Source: UBA1146 sp963854815
GTDB lineage: Bacteria; Planctomycetota; UBA8108; UBA1146
Direction of reading: 5' to 3'
DNA: 20,515 nucleotides
Assembly (NCBI GenBank): GCA_963854815.1
Contig: CAWLAN010000039.1
Location: 1 to 20,515, forward strand
Made by a program: the position numbers and the translations under genes. Shown piece after piece: positions 1 through 6,910 of this stretch (position 1 is its first letter; every line of letters starts with the position of its first letter). Below the pieces are notes generated by a model, which was not told the origin of the DNA, made no database searches, and saw only the letters and a program-made list of their open reading frames with translations.

Positions 1-257
1 GAATCTTCGGAGCGTGCGAATTCGAGGTTGAAGAAATTCCAGCGTCTATCGACAATTCCTACCCGCTGAACGTCTTCATAACCATAGTACTCGAACATAT
101 CACACAGGTATCGCGGTGAGTTTCGCAGGTACGGATAAGGGTTCGCGAGGAAATCCTCCATGAATCCAGAGAACGTACGAATCCTCTGGCGCATCTGGAA
201 ACGATCGAGAGAAGATCGACGGAAATTATTCAAGTAGTCGAAATGATCTGAAGCCAT
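1..257 (-). CDS. PrkA-like serine protein kinase, N-terminal fragment (cut by window edge)
   Basis: The first 85 codons of a minus-strand gene that runs off the left end. The ATG at 257-255 follows an in-frame TGA only four codons upstream, so the start is well bounded; the Shine-Dalgarno match is weak. The visible protein begins MASDHFDYLNNF and contains the run NPYPYLRNSPRYLCDMFEYY (residues about 44-63), followed by an RRWNFF-type segment. From memory, this pattern (hydrophobic helix, NP-x-x-YLR-x-S-x-x-YL-x-DMF-x-Y-G, then an aromatic-rich strand) resembles the N-terminus of PrkA-type AAA/serine kinases of Planctomycetota and Myxococcota, just ahead of their Walker A region. The P-loop itself lies outside the window, so the kinase call is an inference from a short segment. 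It is separated from the upstream acyl-CoA dehydrogenase by a terminator and appears to have its own promoter. Confidence 0.55.
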   Translation of the reverse strand, partial: MASDHFDYLNNFRRSSLDRFQMRQRIRTFSGFMEDFLANPYPYLRNSPRYLCDMFEYYGYEDVQRVGIVDRRWNFFNLEFARSED

Positions 258-279
258 TGGCCACAGCTCTCATCCAGAG

Positions 280-300
280 GGACAGGCACCTTGCCCGTCC
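280..300 (-). other. 5' leader hairpin of the PrkA-like gene
   Basis: In minus-strand RNA, bases 300-292 and 288-280 pair over 9 bp with a 3-nt loop. One pair is G-U; read on the plus strand the same position would be an A-C mismatch, so the fold favours the minus transcript. It sits between the possible -10 box (309-314) and the start codon at 257. If that promoter is right, the hairpin is almost at the 5' end of the mRNA, where such stems often protect against decay. Function is inferred. Confidence 0.4.
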
Positions 301-308
301 TGGTTCAA

Positions 309-314
309 ATCATA
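309..314 (-). promoter_or_regulatory. possible -10 box for the PrkA-like gene
   Basis: The minus strand reads TATGAT at 314-309, five of six matches to TATAAT. The best hexamer 17 bp upstream (GTGAAC) is a poor -35. The box lies just beyond the terminator of the preceding gene, where a promoter is expected. The call is weak without a proper -35. Confidence 0.3.
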
Positions 315-324
315 ACCCAATGAC

Positions 325-368
325 AAAAAAAGTTCACTTTGCTGGCACGGCCCGGAAAGTGCCAGCAA
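325..368 (-). terminator. rho-independent terminator after gcdH
   Basis: TTGCTGGCAC (339-348) and GTGCCAGCAA (359-368) form a perfect 10-bp stem with a 10-nt loop. In minus-strand RNA a run of seven U (331-325) follows after about seven bases. The structure lies 10 bp past the stop codon of the dehydrogenase. The spacing between stem and U-run is longer than ideal, so termination efficiency is uncertain. Confidence 0.6.
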
Positions 369-377
369 GCTATTTGA

Positions 378-1544
378 TCACTTGTATGCGGGGATACCGG
401 TGATCTCATGGCCAAGAATCAAGGTGTGAATATCGTGTGTGCCCTCGTAAGTTATGACCGATTCCAGGTTCAACATGTGGCGCCCAACCGGATATTCGTG
501 GGTGATCCCGTTGGCACCAAGCAAATCTCTCGCTGACCTGGCGATTTCAAGGGCCCAGTAAACATTGTTTCTCTTGGCGAGTGAAACATGTTGAGCAGAC
601 ATCTTGCCAGAATCTTTGAGTTGAGAGAGGCGGAGATTAAGAAGTTGTCCCTTGGTGATCTCGGAGAGCATGTTGGCGAGTTTTTGCTGGACCAACTGAA
701 AACTACCGATGGGTTTGTCGAACTGGATCCGGCTAGTGGCATATTTTCTGGCGGTCTCGAAGCAGGCCATCGCGGCTCCGATGGCCCCCCACGCGATTCC
801 ATATCTTGCCTGATTGAGGCACGAAAGTGGTCCCCCAAGCCCATCGGCTCCAGCCAGTATGTTGTCCTTCGGGATCCTGCAATCCTGGAAGTGAAGCTCG
901 GAGGTTGTGGATGCACGCAGGGAGAACTTCTTCCCCTGTTTGGTGGTGCTGTACCCAGAAGTCCCCTTGTCGACGAGGAAGCCTCGTATTCGACCATCGA
1001 GTTTTGCCCAGACCAATGCAACGTCGGCGACGCATCCGTTGGTGATCCACATCTTGTTGCCGTTGAGTACGTAACTGTCGCCATCATCGACTGCGGTGGT
1101 GATCATCCCCTCCGGATTGGAGCCATGATCGGGTTCGGTGAGTCCGAAACAACCGATGCAGCGACCGGCAGCCAGTTCGGGAAGGTACTTCTTTTTCTGT
1201 TGTTCTGAACCGTATCGATGGATTGGGTACATCACCAGGCCACCCTGGACGCTGACAAAGGACCTGAGCCCGCTGTCTCCCCGTTCGAGTTCCTGCATGA
1301 TCAGACCGTAAGCAGTGCTGTCGAGACCCGCACAATCATAACCATCGAGATTGGCTCCGAGCAGTCCGAGTTCACCAAGAGTGGGTATCACCTGGTCGGG
1401 GAAGCGATCATTCATGAAAGAATCTTCGATTACTGGCATGATCTGATCGTCGACGAAGTCGCGGACGGTATCTCGTATCAGTCGTTGTTCTTCCGTCAGC
1501 AAATCGTCAAGGATGTAAAAATCAGACCCTTCGAAGTTATCCAT
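378..1544 (-). CDS. gcdH: Glutaryl-CoA dehydrogenase (acyl-CoA dehydrogenase family)
   Basis: A 388-residue FAD flavoenzyme predicted to oxidise and decarboxylate glutaryl-CoA to crotonyl-CoA in lysine/tryptophan degradation, passing electrons to ETF in the cytoplasm. Diagnostic family features are visible: the catalytic base Glu367 in TYEGTHDIH; Arg94 before SVQ, which in glutaryl-CoA dehydrogenases binds the free carboxylate of the substrate; GCFGLTEPDHGSNP (about 131-144) and WITN on the FAD side; and the NQARYGIAWG segment (about 245-254). Length matches the family. The ATG at 1544 is preceded by AGAAGGA with 6-nt spacing. It is a single gene between two terminators, so it is probably transcribed alone. 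No glutaconyl-CoA or ETF gene is adjacent. A related short-chain acyl-CoA dehydrogenase is the alternative, but Arg94 together with the ending TYEGTHDIHTLILG argues for GcdH. Confidence 0.9.
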   Translation of the reverse strand: MDNFEGSDFYILDDLLTEEQRLIRDTVRDFVDDQIMPVIEDSFMNDRFPDQVIPTLGELGLLGANLDGYDCAGLDSTAYGLIMQELERGDSGLRSFVSVQGGLVMYPIHRYGSEQQKKKYLPELAAGRCIGCFGLTEPDHGSNPEGMITTAVDDGDSYVLNGNKMWITNGCVADVALVWAKLDGRIRGFLVDKGTSGYSTTKQGKKFSLRASTTSELHFQDCRIPKDNILAGADGLGGPLSCLNQARYGIAWGAIGAAMACFETARKYATSRIQFDKPIGSFQLVQQKLANMLSEITKGQLLNLRLSQLKDSGKMSAQHVSLAKRNNVYWALEIARSARDLLGANGITHEYPVGRHMLNLESVITYEGTHDIHTLILGHEITGIPAYK

Positions 1545-1696
1545 CGATAGTCCTTCTCTCGATCAAGGCTTCCGGAACGTTCATCCATGAGGTTAACCAC
1601 TAATAGGTGCCCCGAGAATTGAATCCAGGAGCTCAGAGACAGCATAACAGATCGTTCGCTCAGCAACTGAAGGGCCGCAACCAGGCCGGGAATCTC

Positions 1697-1741
1697 AAAA
1701 AGACAGGGGGCCGGTGCAGGACAACACCAACCCCCCCCTGT
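1697..1741 (-). terminator. terminator after tRNA-Lys/tRNA-Glu
   Basis: ACAGGGGG (1703-1710) pairs with CCCCCTGT (1734-1741). GGTG (1713-1716) and CACC (1725-1728) can pair inside the loop. In minus-strand RNA the stem is followed almost directly by five U (1701-1697). It lies 8 bp past the 3' end of tRNA-Glu. This is a textbook intrinsic terminator for the tRNA transcript, and possibly for the whole upstream frr operon. Confidence 0.75.
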
Positions 1742-1748
1742 ATCAGTA

Positions 1749-1823
1749 TGACCCCAAGGGGATTCGAACCCCTGTTCTCAGGATGAAAACCTGATGTCCT
1801 GGACCTGACTAGACGATGGGGCC
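1749..1823 (-). tRNA. trnE: tRNA-Glu(UUC)
   Basis: A complete cloverleaf on the minus strand. The acceptor arm is GGCCCCA with TGGGGTC, followed by discriminator A. The D-arm begins GTCTAG, as in other bacterial tRNA-Glu. The anticodon stem TCAGG/CCTGA encloses loop TTTTCAT with anticodon TTC at 1787-1785. The T-arm is AGGGG-TTCGAAT-CCCCT. CCA is not encoded (the next bases are TAC), so a CCA-adding enzyme is needed. It follows tRNA-Lys by 11 bp. Confidence 0.95.
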
Positions 1824-1834
1824 TGATTTCAAAA

Positions 1835-1907
1835 TGAGAGCAGTTGGGCTCGAACCAACGACCGACGCCTTAAAAGGGCGTTGCTCTACCTACTGAGCTA
1901 TGCTCCC
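1835..1907 (-). tRNA. trnK: tRNA-Lys(UUU)
   Basis: A complete cloverleaf on the minus strand. The acceptor arm is GGGAGCA with TGCTCTC plus discriminator A. The D-arm has AGCTCAGTAGGTAGAGC. The anticodon stem ACGCC/GGCGT holds loop CTTTTAA with anticodon TTT. The T-loop is TTCGAGC within GTTGG/CCAAC. CCA is not encoded. It is first in a two-tRNA transcript with tRNA-Glu. Confidence 0.95.
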
Positions 1908-1919
1908 ACGCAGCGACGA

Positions 1920-1948
1920 AATGTAACGATGGCACAAATCGCAGTCAA
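1920..1948 (-). promoter_or_regulatory. sigma70-type promoter of tRNA-Lys/tRNA-Glu
   Basis: On the minus strand, TTGACT (1948-1943) and TACATT (1925-1920) are separated by exactly 17 bp, with 5/6 and 4/6 matches to consensus. The predicted start site falls only a few bases before the mature tRNA-Lys 5' end at 1907. It lies in the short gap after frr, so the tRNAs can be made independently of the translation operon. Confidence 0.65.
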
Positions 1949-1968
1949 CATCTTCCGCTCCGACAAAT

Positions 1969-2526
1969 TTAGATCTCCATCAATTCATCGGTTTTTCGTT
2001 TGAGATCCTCATCGATCTGTTTCTCGATGGTTTTGAGCACATCCTGGATCTTGCTTTTCGACCGGGTCTGGTCGTCCTCGGAGATATTTCCGTCCTTTTT
2101 GGAAGCGTCGACGTGCTTGTTGGCGTCTCGACGAATATTTCGTATCGACACCCGGGATTCTTCCGCGACCTCCTTGGCGCGCGAAACCAGTTGTTTTCTT
2201 CTCTCTTCAGACAGTGGAGGAACGACGAGTCGAATCAACTTCCCGTCATTCTGGGGCGAGATTCCCAGGTCAGAGGTGTGGATTGATTTCTCGATCTCTG
2301 CCAGGGCGGAGTTATCGAATGGCTTGACGACAATCTGATCCGGTTCGGGGATGGAGATGTTCGCGAGTTGTTTCAGAGGTGTCTGTGTTCCGTAATAATC
2401 AACTCGAAGGGTTTCCACGAGACCTGGGTGAGCTCTACCAGTACGCATTCCACGAAATTCATCTCTCATGAAATCCAGGGCCTTTCGCATTCGATCCTCG
2501 GTATCGACTATGAGTTCTTCAACCAT
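1969..2526 (-). CDS. frr: Ribosome recycling factor (RRF)
   Basis: RRF splits the post-termination ribosome together with EF-G in the cytoplasm. The protein is 185 residues from the ATG at 2526, the normal RRF length. The family pattern is clear: the N-terminal helix ends FRGMRTGRAHPGLVE, followed by VDYYGTQTPLKQLANIS and then PFDNSALAEIEKSI, which opens the second domain, then the PPLSEERRKQLV helix and a long charged C-terminal helix. An in-frame ATG six codons upstream (2544) is possible, but it would add MKGLPI and has no clear ribosome-binding site, whereas the chosen start has AAAGG about 10 nt upstream. It is last in the rpsB-tsf-pyrH-frr operon, 23 bp after pyrH. No terminator is visible before the tRNA promoter, so read-through into the tRNAs is likely. 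Confidence 0.95.
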   Translation of the reverse strand: MVEELIVDTEDRMRKALDFMRDEFRGMRTGRAHPGLVETLRVDYYGTQTPLKQLANISIPEPDQIVVKPFDNSALAEIEKSIHTSDLGISPQNDGKLIRLVVPPLSEERRKQLVSRAKEVAEESRVSIRNIRRDANKHVDASKKDGNISEDDQTRSKSKIQDVLKTIEKQIDEDLKRKTDELMEI

Positions 2527-2549
2527 GATGGGTAAACCTTTCATTGAAC

Positions 2550-3263
2550 TCAGGAACTGATTCTGGATCCAACCGGATTCCCCATGATCGCATCGAAAAT
2601 GGAACCGGGTTGGTTCATGTCAAAAATTCTCAGGGGAATGTTCCGTTCCCTGCAAAGAGTGAAAGCGGTAGAGTCCATCGCTGCAAGTCCCCTGCTGAGA
2701 ACTTCATCGAAGGTGATGTGGTCAAACTTCTTGGCATCAGGACTCTTGGCGGGATCTGAGTCGAAAATTCCATCGTGTTTGGTGCCCTTGAGGAGTTCAT
2801 CCACGTCGAGTTCGGCAGCCCTCAGGGCGGCACAGGAGTCGGTGGTGAAAAAGGGATTTCCAGTGCCACCTGCGAGCACAACGATATCGTGACGAGCCAG
2901 ATGTTCGCGTGCACGACCCGATTCGAATATTTGCACCTGGGGTACAGAGGAATGAGGACCCATGACCACACAATTATTCCCTGCTGAGCGAAGATGGGCG
3001 CATAGGGCCAGTGCATTGACATGGGTGGCAACCATGCCAATCGCGTCAGCATCTGTCGGGTGGGCACGCTGCTGGTCCCAGTCGGAACCACGCAGGATGT
3101 TGCCGGCTCCGACGACGATGGCGATCTGGACAGTGGAGGAGGCCCTGAGAATCTGCTGGCATACCATCGCCAACGCCTCGAGATCAAGGCATGAACCCGA
3201 TGGGTCGCCGAGCGATTCTCCACTCAATTTGAGCAGCACACGCCTCGGTTTACTCTCTGCCAT
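2550..3263 (-). CDS. pyrH: UMP kinase
   Basis: A cytoplasmic hexameric enzyme phosphorylating UMP to UDP with ATP, an essential step in pyrimidine nucleotide supply. The 237-residue length is typical. Amino-acid-kinase-fold motifs are in order: KLSGESLG (12-19), GAGNILRG (52-59), the UMP site DAIGMVATHVNALAL (73-87), AGGTGNPFFTTDS (131-143) and LLKGTKHDGIFDSDP (157-171). These are the bacterial UMPK signature, unlike eukaryotic UMP/CMP kinases. The ATG at 3263 lies 32 bp after tsf, with only a weak purine-rich stretch (GGCAGG) as ribosome-binding site. pyrH between tsf and frr is a widely conserved bacterial order, so co-transcription from the rpsB promoter is expected. Confidence 0.96.
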   Translation of the reverse strand: MAESKPRRVLLKLSGESLGDPSGSCLDLEALAMVCQQILRASSTVQIAIVVGAGNILRGSDWDQQRAHPTDADAIGMVATHVNALALCAHLRSAGNNCVVMGPHSSVPQVQIFESGRAREHLARHDIVVLAGGTGNPFFTTDSCAALRAAELDVDELLKGTKHDGIFDSDPAKSPDAKKFDHITFDEVLSRGLAAMDSTAFTLCRERNIPLRIFDMNQPGSIFDAIMGNPVGSRISS

Positions 3264-3295
3264 GTACGCCTGCCCGATCAGGAACCTGTGGCCGG

Positions 3296-3886
3296 TTACT
3301 CGCCAATCTGGATGCGATGGAAACGGGTAATCTGGATATTTTCCCCGATGACAGCGATCGCATCCGTGAGGAGCTGTTGAATGGATTTCTTGTCATCTTT
3401 GATGAAAGCCTGATTCATCAGGCAAACTTCACTGTAGTACTTCTGGAGTTTGCCCTCGACGATGTTGCCACGGATGTTTTCAGGCTTGTCTTTGACCAGT
3501 TCGGTGTAAATGTCGCGTTCACGAGCAATCAATTGCGGATCGAGTTCATCAGGGGTCAATGCTGTAGGACTCATGGCAGCAATGTGCATGGCAATATCCT
3601 TGATGAGCACCTGGAACTGATCATTCTTTGCAACAAAATCTGTTTCGCAGAGGACTTCGACGATCACGCCGATCTTGCCATTGGAGTGCACGTAAGATCC
3701 AACCCAACCCTGCGTCGTGGCTCGGTCGGCTCTTTTCGCGGCCATCTGGACACCTCTCTTGCGGAGCAGGTCGATGGCGTTTTCGATGTCGCCTTCCGAT
3801 TCGCGCAGAGCTTTCTTACATTCCATCATTCCCACGCCTGTTTTTTTTCTCAATTCCGCCACGGTTTTGGCGTCGATGTGACTCAT
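3296..3886 (-). CDS. tsf: Elongation factor Ts, short form
   Basis: EF-Ts is the guanine nucleotide exchange factor that recharges EF-Tu in the cytoplasm. The protein is 196 residues. The N-terminal UBA-like domain covers about 1-50 (VAELRKKTGVGMMECKKAL, with RGVQMAAKRADR following). The EF-Tu-contacting motif TDFVAKND is at 82-89. The E. coli protein is 283 residues; this one matches the short form known from Thermus, with one core subdomain. The frame stays open upstream to 4063, but that part lies over the end of rpsB and encodes nothing EF-Ts-like. The ATG at 3886 begins MSHIDAKTV and has GGGAG just upstream. The gap to rpsB is 43 bp, and the two are presumably co-transcribed. Confidence 0.95.
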   Translation of the reverse strand: MSHIDAKTVAELRKKTGVGMMECKKALRESEGDIENAIDLLRKRGVQMAAKRADRATTQGWVGSYVHSNGKIGVIVEVLCETDFVAKNDQFQVLIKDIAMHIAAMSPTALTPDELDPQLIARERDIYTELVKDKPENIRGNIVEGKLQKYYSEVCLMNQAFIKDDKKSIQQLLTDAIAVIGENIQITRFHRIQIGE

Positions 3887-3929
3887 GTTACTCCCGTTCC
3901 GCCAGGATCTTGAAGATCCGCGTTGACCA

Positions 3930-4889
3930 TTACTTCGTCTCTGCGCTGTCGCCGACGGTTGTCGCGGAATCATCGTCGGAATCGCTGGTATCTTTGGCTT
4001 CGGACGTTTTCTTGCCGGGGGTGACCACAATACTCGGCTTGGATTTTTCGGCCGAGGCTTCACTGGCGCCGGGAGCAGGTTGAGGAGCAGAATAGGGTTT
4101 GGAACGAGCTTCCTCGAGATCGGTGGTGCTTCGTTCTTTCTCCTTCAGTTTGGCTTTCTGTTCCTCTGCTGCTTTCTTCTGGGCCTCTTCTTTTTGTCGT
4201 GCTTCCAACTTGTCCTTACCTGCAATGATGGAATCAACAAGTTGGCTAAGAATGACCTCGATACTCCGGAAAGCGTCATCGTTTCCCGGGATGGCAATAT
4301 CGACAAGTCTCGGATCGCAATCGGTATCAACGATACCGATGACCGGAATGTTGCGCTTTCTGGCCTCTTTGACCGCGATCTGGTCACGAAGAACATCGAC
4401 TGCGATGAGAGCCCCAGGGAGGCGATTCATGTTACGGACGCCTTCCAGATTCCGGAAGATCTTGCGACGCTCCCGCTCCATCCGGGCGATTTCCTTCTTA
4501 CCACGTCTGGAGATCGATTCGTCGGAAAGAGCTTTTTCCAGTTCCTCGAGACGCCTCAGGCGGCTTCGAATCGTCTGGTAGTTGGTCAGGGTGCCCCCGA
4601 GCCAGCGGTGGACACAAAAATGCATACCACACCTTGCGGACTGCTCTCTGACAACTTCGCGAGCCTGTGATTTGGTTCCTACGAAGACCACTTCATGGCC
4701 AGCCTCGACAATATGCTCGAGGAAGTGCTGCGCCCGAACGATCCCGCGAACGGTTTCACGAAGATCGATGACGTGGATCTTGTTGTGTTTCTGGTGAATG
4801 TAGGGAGCCATGGCAGGATGCCAGCGGCTGGCACGGTGACCAAAGTGAACGCCTGCTTCGATGAGTTCCTGGATCTGCAATCCGGGCAT
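3930..4889 (-). CDS. rpsB: 30S ribosomal protein S2 with a long charged C-terminal extension
   Basis: uS2 binds late to the 30S head/body junction and helps recruit S1. The core is typical: IQELIEAGVHFGHR (6-19), RWLGGTLTN (95-103), NRLPGALIAVD (155-165) and IPVIGIVDTDCDPR (181-194). The ATG at 4889 is chosen because AAAGGA lies 6 nt upstream and MPGLQIQELIEAGVHFGH matches family N-termini; an upstream in-frame start at 4940 would add 17 unrelated residues. The protein is 319 residues, about 80 more than E. coli S2. The extra part begins near 228 as a Lys/Glu/Ala-rich, helix-like stretch (KEEAQKKAAEEQKAKLKEKE), then becomes Ser/Pro-rich and ends acidic (DTSDSDDDSATT). It is first in the rpsB-tsf-pyrH-frr operon behind its own promoter and leader. 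Confidence 0.95.
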   Translation of the reverse strand: MPGLQIQELIEAGVHFGHRASRWHPAMAPYIHQKHNKIHVIDLRETVRGIVRAQHFLEHIVEAGHEVVFVGTKSQAREVVREQSARCGMHFCVHRWLGGTLTNYQTIRSRLRRLEELEKALSDESISRRGKKEIARMERERRKIFRNLEGVRNMNRLPGALIAVDVLRDQIAVKEARKRNIPVIGIVDTDCDPRLVDIAIPGNDDAFRSIEVILSQLVDSIIAGKDKLEARQKEEAQKKAAEEQKAKLKEKERSTTDLEEARSKPYSAPQPAPGASEASAEKSKPSIVVTPGKKTSEAKDTSDSDDDSATTVGDSAETK

Positions 4890-5022
4890 TGCCGGTCCTT
4901 TCGTTTCTCCGCTGAGGGGCCCTCTCGGCAGGTAGCCCACGGAGTGAAAGATTCAAGTGCTCGAAAATACGACCTGGGAAGCGCCCAGGAAGGAGAGATC
5001 CGCCACTGAGGACTCCCTCGGG
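4890..5022 (-). promoter_or_regulatory. rpsB 5' leader with two hairpins
   Basis: About 130 nt of untranslated leader lie between the predicted transcription start and rpsB. CCTGGG (4973-4978) and CCCAGG (4984-4989) form a 6-bp stem with a 5-nt loop. A second, interrupted stem (4909-4928, arms CCG..GAGG and CCTC..CGG) sits just in front of the Shine-Dalgarno site. S2 represses its own operon through leader RNA in several bacteria; that this leader does the same is inference. No U-run follows either hairpin, so they are not intrinsic terminators. Confidence 0.35.
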
Positions 5023-5028
5023 ATGGAC

Positions 5029-5057
5029 AAGATAGCCACCGGAGGATCAGCCATCAA
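5029..5057 (-). promoter_or_regulatory. sigma70-like promoter of the rpsB operon
   Basis: The minus strand reads TTGATG (5057-5052), a 17-bp spacer and TATCTT (5034-5029), each 4/6 to consensus. It lies about 40 bp after the stop codon of the upstream oxidoreductase gene and 140 bp before rpsB. This would allow the translation operon to fire separately from the upstream lpx run. Confidence 0.5.
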
Positions 5058-5095
5058 TCGAATCAAAGTGGTCGAGGGCACACCAGAGAGCAGTA

Positions 5096-6100
5096 TCAGG
5101 CTTTTTCCAGGCGATTTGCGCGCTCGCGAAGGCTCTCGATCACCTGGGTGGCCGCTTCCATGGCCCTGCGACCCTGAATGCCAGTGACCGCTGGTTGGCG
5201 CTGGCGATTGGCTGCCCCGAGGAATGACTCCAGTTCGGCCCGCAGAGGTTCGGTGGGTTCGATGCTCAGCGGAGATTGCTGAAGGTGTTTGGACAGAAAG
5301 TCCTCGACGCCATCAGGGGCTTCGATTCTGCCAGCAGAATCGAGAAAGCGTGAGGGGTCATAATTGGCATCGAGAGAGACGTGGAATCCTTGCTGCTGAA
5401 CCAGATCAAGACTGACGTATTGATTCGGTCCGAAGATCCTGACCTTGCGAGCCCGGTTGAGAGCCACACGGCTGGTCTTCACGATCGCGGTTGCTCCTCG
5501 AGCAAAACTGAGCCTTGCGTGTGCGAGGTCTTCATAGGGTGAAAGTACGGCACAGCCATGAGCATCGACAGACACCAGATCATCGTCGATGAGATGAAGT
5601 GCGATATCGATATCGTGGATCATCAAATCATTGACGACGCTGATTTCAGTGGAACGAAGAGAGAACGGATGAATCCGGTCACACTCGATGAAAACAGGCT
5701 TTTCTACCAGGTGAATTGCAGCACGGATAACTGGATTGAATCGTTCAATATGTCCCACCTGGAGGACAGCTCCGGATTCTCTGGCAGCCTGACAGATCCG
5801 ATCCGCTTGCTCCAGGGTTGCTGCAAGTGGCTTTTCGACCAGCACCGCCTTGCCAGCCTCGAGGAATGGAAGGGCTGTTTCCAGGTGGACCGGAGTCGGA
5901 GTCACGATGCTAACGGCATCGACTTGATCGAGTGCATGTTCGATGGAAGGGAATACGCGGCAATCGTGGAGGTCGGCGATTTCCTGTGCTCTTTCGCGAG
6001 AAGTGTCGTACACCCCCACCAGTTGTGCCTCGGGGATCTCACGCCAGATTCTGGCATGAGCGCTACCCAGGTGACCGACACCGACCACACCAATTCTCAT
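5096..6100 (-). CDS. Gfo/Idh/MocA-family NAD(P)-dependent sugar oxidoreductase, candidate GnnA
   Basis: A 334-residue cytoplasmic dehydrogenase. The N-terminal Rossmann fold has GVGHLGSAHARIW (7-19, a GxGxxG-type dinucleotide loop), the EKP motif at 89-91 that marks Gfo/Idh enzymes, GHIERFNP (116-123) and NDLMIHDIDIALHL (157-170) with the usual His/Asp near the sugar. The ATG at 6100 has a perfect AGGAGG 8 nt upstream, overlapping the lpxA stop. GnnA, which oxidises the 3-OH of UDP-GlcNAc before transamination by GnnB, belongs to this family and lies beside lpxA in Acidithiobacillus. The neighbourhood therefore suggests a role in making a 3-amino (amide-linked) lipid A precursor. No gnnB-like aminotransferase is present in this window, so the specific function is an inference; membership of the family is near certain. 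Confidence 0.85.
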   Translation of the reverse strand: MRIGVVGVGHLGSAHARIWREIPEAQLVGVYDTSRERAQEIADLHDCRVFPSIEHALDQVDAVSIVTPTPVHLETALPFLEAGKAVLVEKPLAATLEQADRICQAARESGAVLQVGHIERFNPVIRAAIHLVEKPVFIECDRIHPFSLRSTEISVVNDLMIHDIDIALHLIDDDLVSVDAHGCAVLSPYEDLAHARLSFARGATAIVKTSRVALNRARKVRIFGPNQYVSLDLVQQQGFHVSLDANYDPSRFLDSAGRIEAPDGVEDFLSKHLQQSPLSIEPTEPLRAELESFLGAANRQRQPAVTGIQGRRAMEAATQVIESLRERANRLEKA

Positions 6101-6112
6101 GCCGGGTACCTC

Positions 6113-6898
6113 CTAGGGCTGACGAGCACGACCCTGGCGACCTTCTTCGGTGGCCCGCAGGAATGAGCGCAGATGAATACCTTCCTCGGGAACATTGCCT
6201 CTTCGTTCTAGCAGTTCGAAAGCCTCGCGGCGTGTCATGTTGTTGATGTAGAGCAGCCGCTGGGCTTCCTTGAGCCAGGCGCACACCTCTTCCGAGATGC
6301 CTGCCCGCTTCATACCAACTGAATTGACTGCCCTGACCCTTGAAGGATTTCCCTCGGTGATCAGATACGGAGGGCTGTCGGTGGTGACTCTGGTCATCCC
6401 TCCGACGAAAGCGAGCCTACCGACTGTCGAGTAGTGATGTACTGCGGCCAGGCCACCGAATCCGACCTGATCCTCGACGACGACATGCCCGCCCAGGAGT
6501 ACACCGTTGGCCATGATGACCCGGTTTCCAACGGTACAGTCGTGGGCGATGTGGGAGCTGGCAAGGATCAGGCAGCCATCTCCGACCCTGGTGACTTCGC
6601 CACCTTGCTTCGTTCCCCGGTTCACAGTGCAATGCTCACGAAAGATATTATCAGAACCAATTTCTGCCCAGGTCTCTTCACCGTCCCATTTCTTGTCCTG
6701 CGGGTCGCCCCCCAGCACCGCTCCAGCATGGATCACATTTCGTTCGCCGATCCTGGTGTTGCAGATCACTGAAGAATTGTGGTGAAGCACACACCCGGAT
6801 CCGATGAATACCTGGGGACCGACAAAAACTCCCGGACCGATATCCACATCGGGTGCAATCTCAGCAGCTGGATCGATGATAGCGGACGGATGAATCAA
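6113..6898 (-). CDS. lpxA: Acyl-[ACP]-UDP-N-acetylglucosamine O-acyltransferase (LpxA)
   Basis: The first step of lipid A synthesis: transfer of a 3-hydroxyacyl group from ACP to position 3 of UDP-GlcNAc by a cytoplasmic trimeric left-handed beta-helix. The 261-residue protein shows repeated hexapeptides from residue 1 to about 175. The catalytic His is H119 in SHIAHDC (E. coli H125). PPYLITEGNPS (176-186) is the family's post-helix segment. The position equivalent to E. coli G173, the hydrocarbon ruler, is Gly (G167 in FVGGM). That is compatible with long (C14-like) acyl chains and not with the Met-capped C10 pocket of Pseudomonas. It lies between lpxC-fabZ (12 bp upstream) and the Gfo/Idh gene (12 bp downstream), and is therefore co-transcribed with them. 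If the neighbour is a true GnnA, the real acceptor may be the 3-amino sugar. Confidence 0.95.
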   Translation of the reverse strand: MIHPSAIIDPAAEIAPDVDIGPGVFVGPQVFIGSGCVLHHNSSVICNTRIGERNVIHAGAVLGGDPQDKKWDGEETWAEIGSDNIFREHCTVNRGTKQGGEVTRVGDGCLILASSHIAHDCTVGNRVIMANGVLLGGHVVVEDQVGFGGLAAVHHYSTVGRLAFVGGMTRVTTDSPPYLITEGNPSRVRAVNSVGMKRAGISEEVCAWLKEAQRLLYINNMTRREAFELLERRGNVPEEGIHLRSFLRATEEGRQGRARQP

Positions 6899-6910
6899 AA
6901 AAGAGCCTCC

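Noticed and set aside
588..1208. Plus-strand open frame of 206 codons
   Set aside because: Antisense to gcdH, with no motif or ribosome-binding site.
3887..4063. N-terminal extension of tsf
   Set aside because: It overlaps the end of rpsB and does not resemble EF-Ts; the ATG at 3886 has a ribosome-binding site and the family N-terminus.
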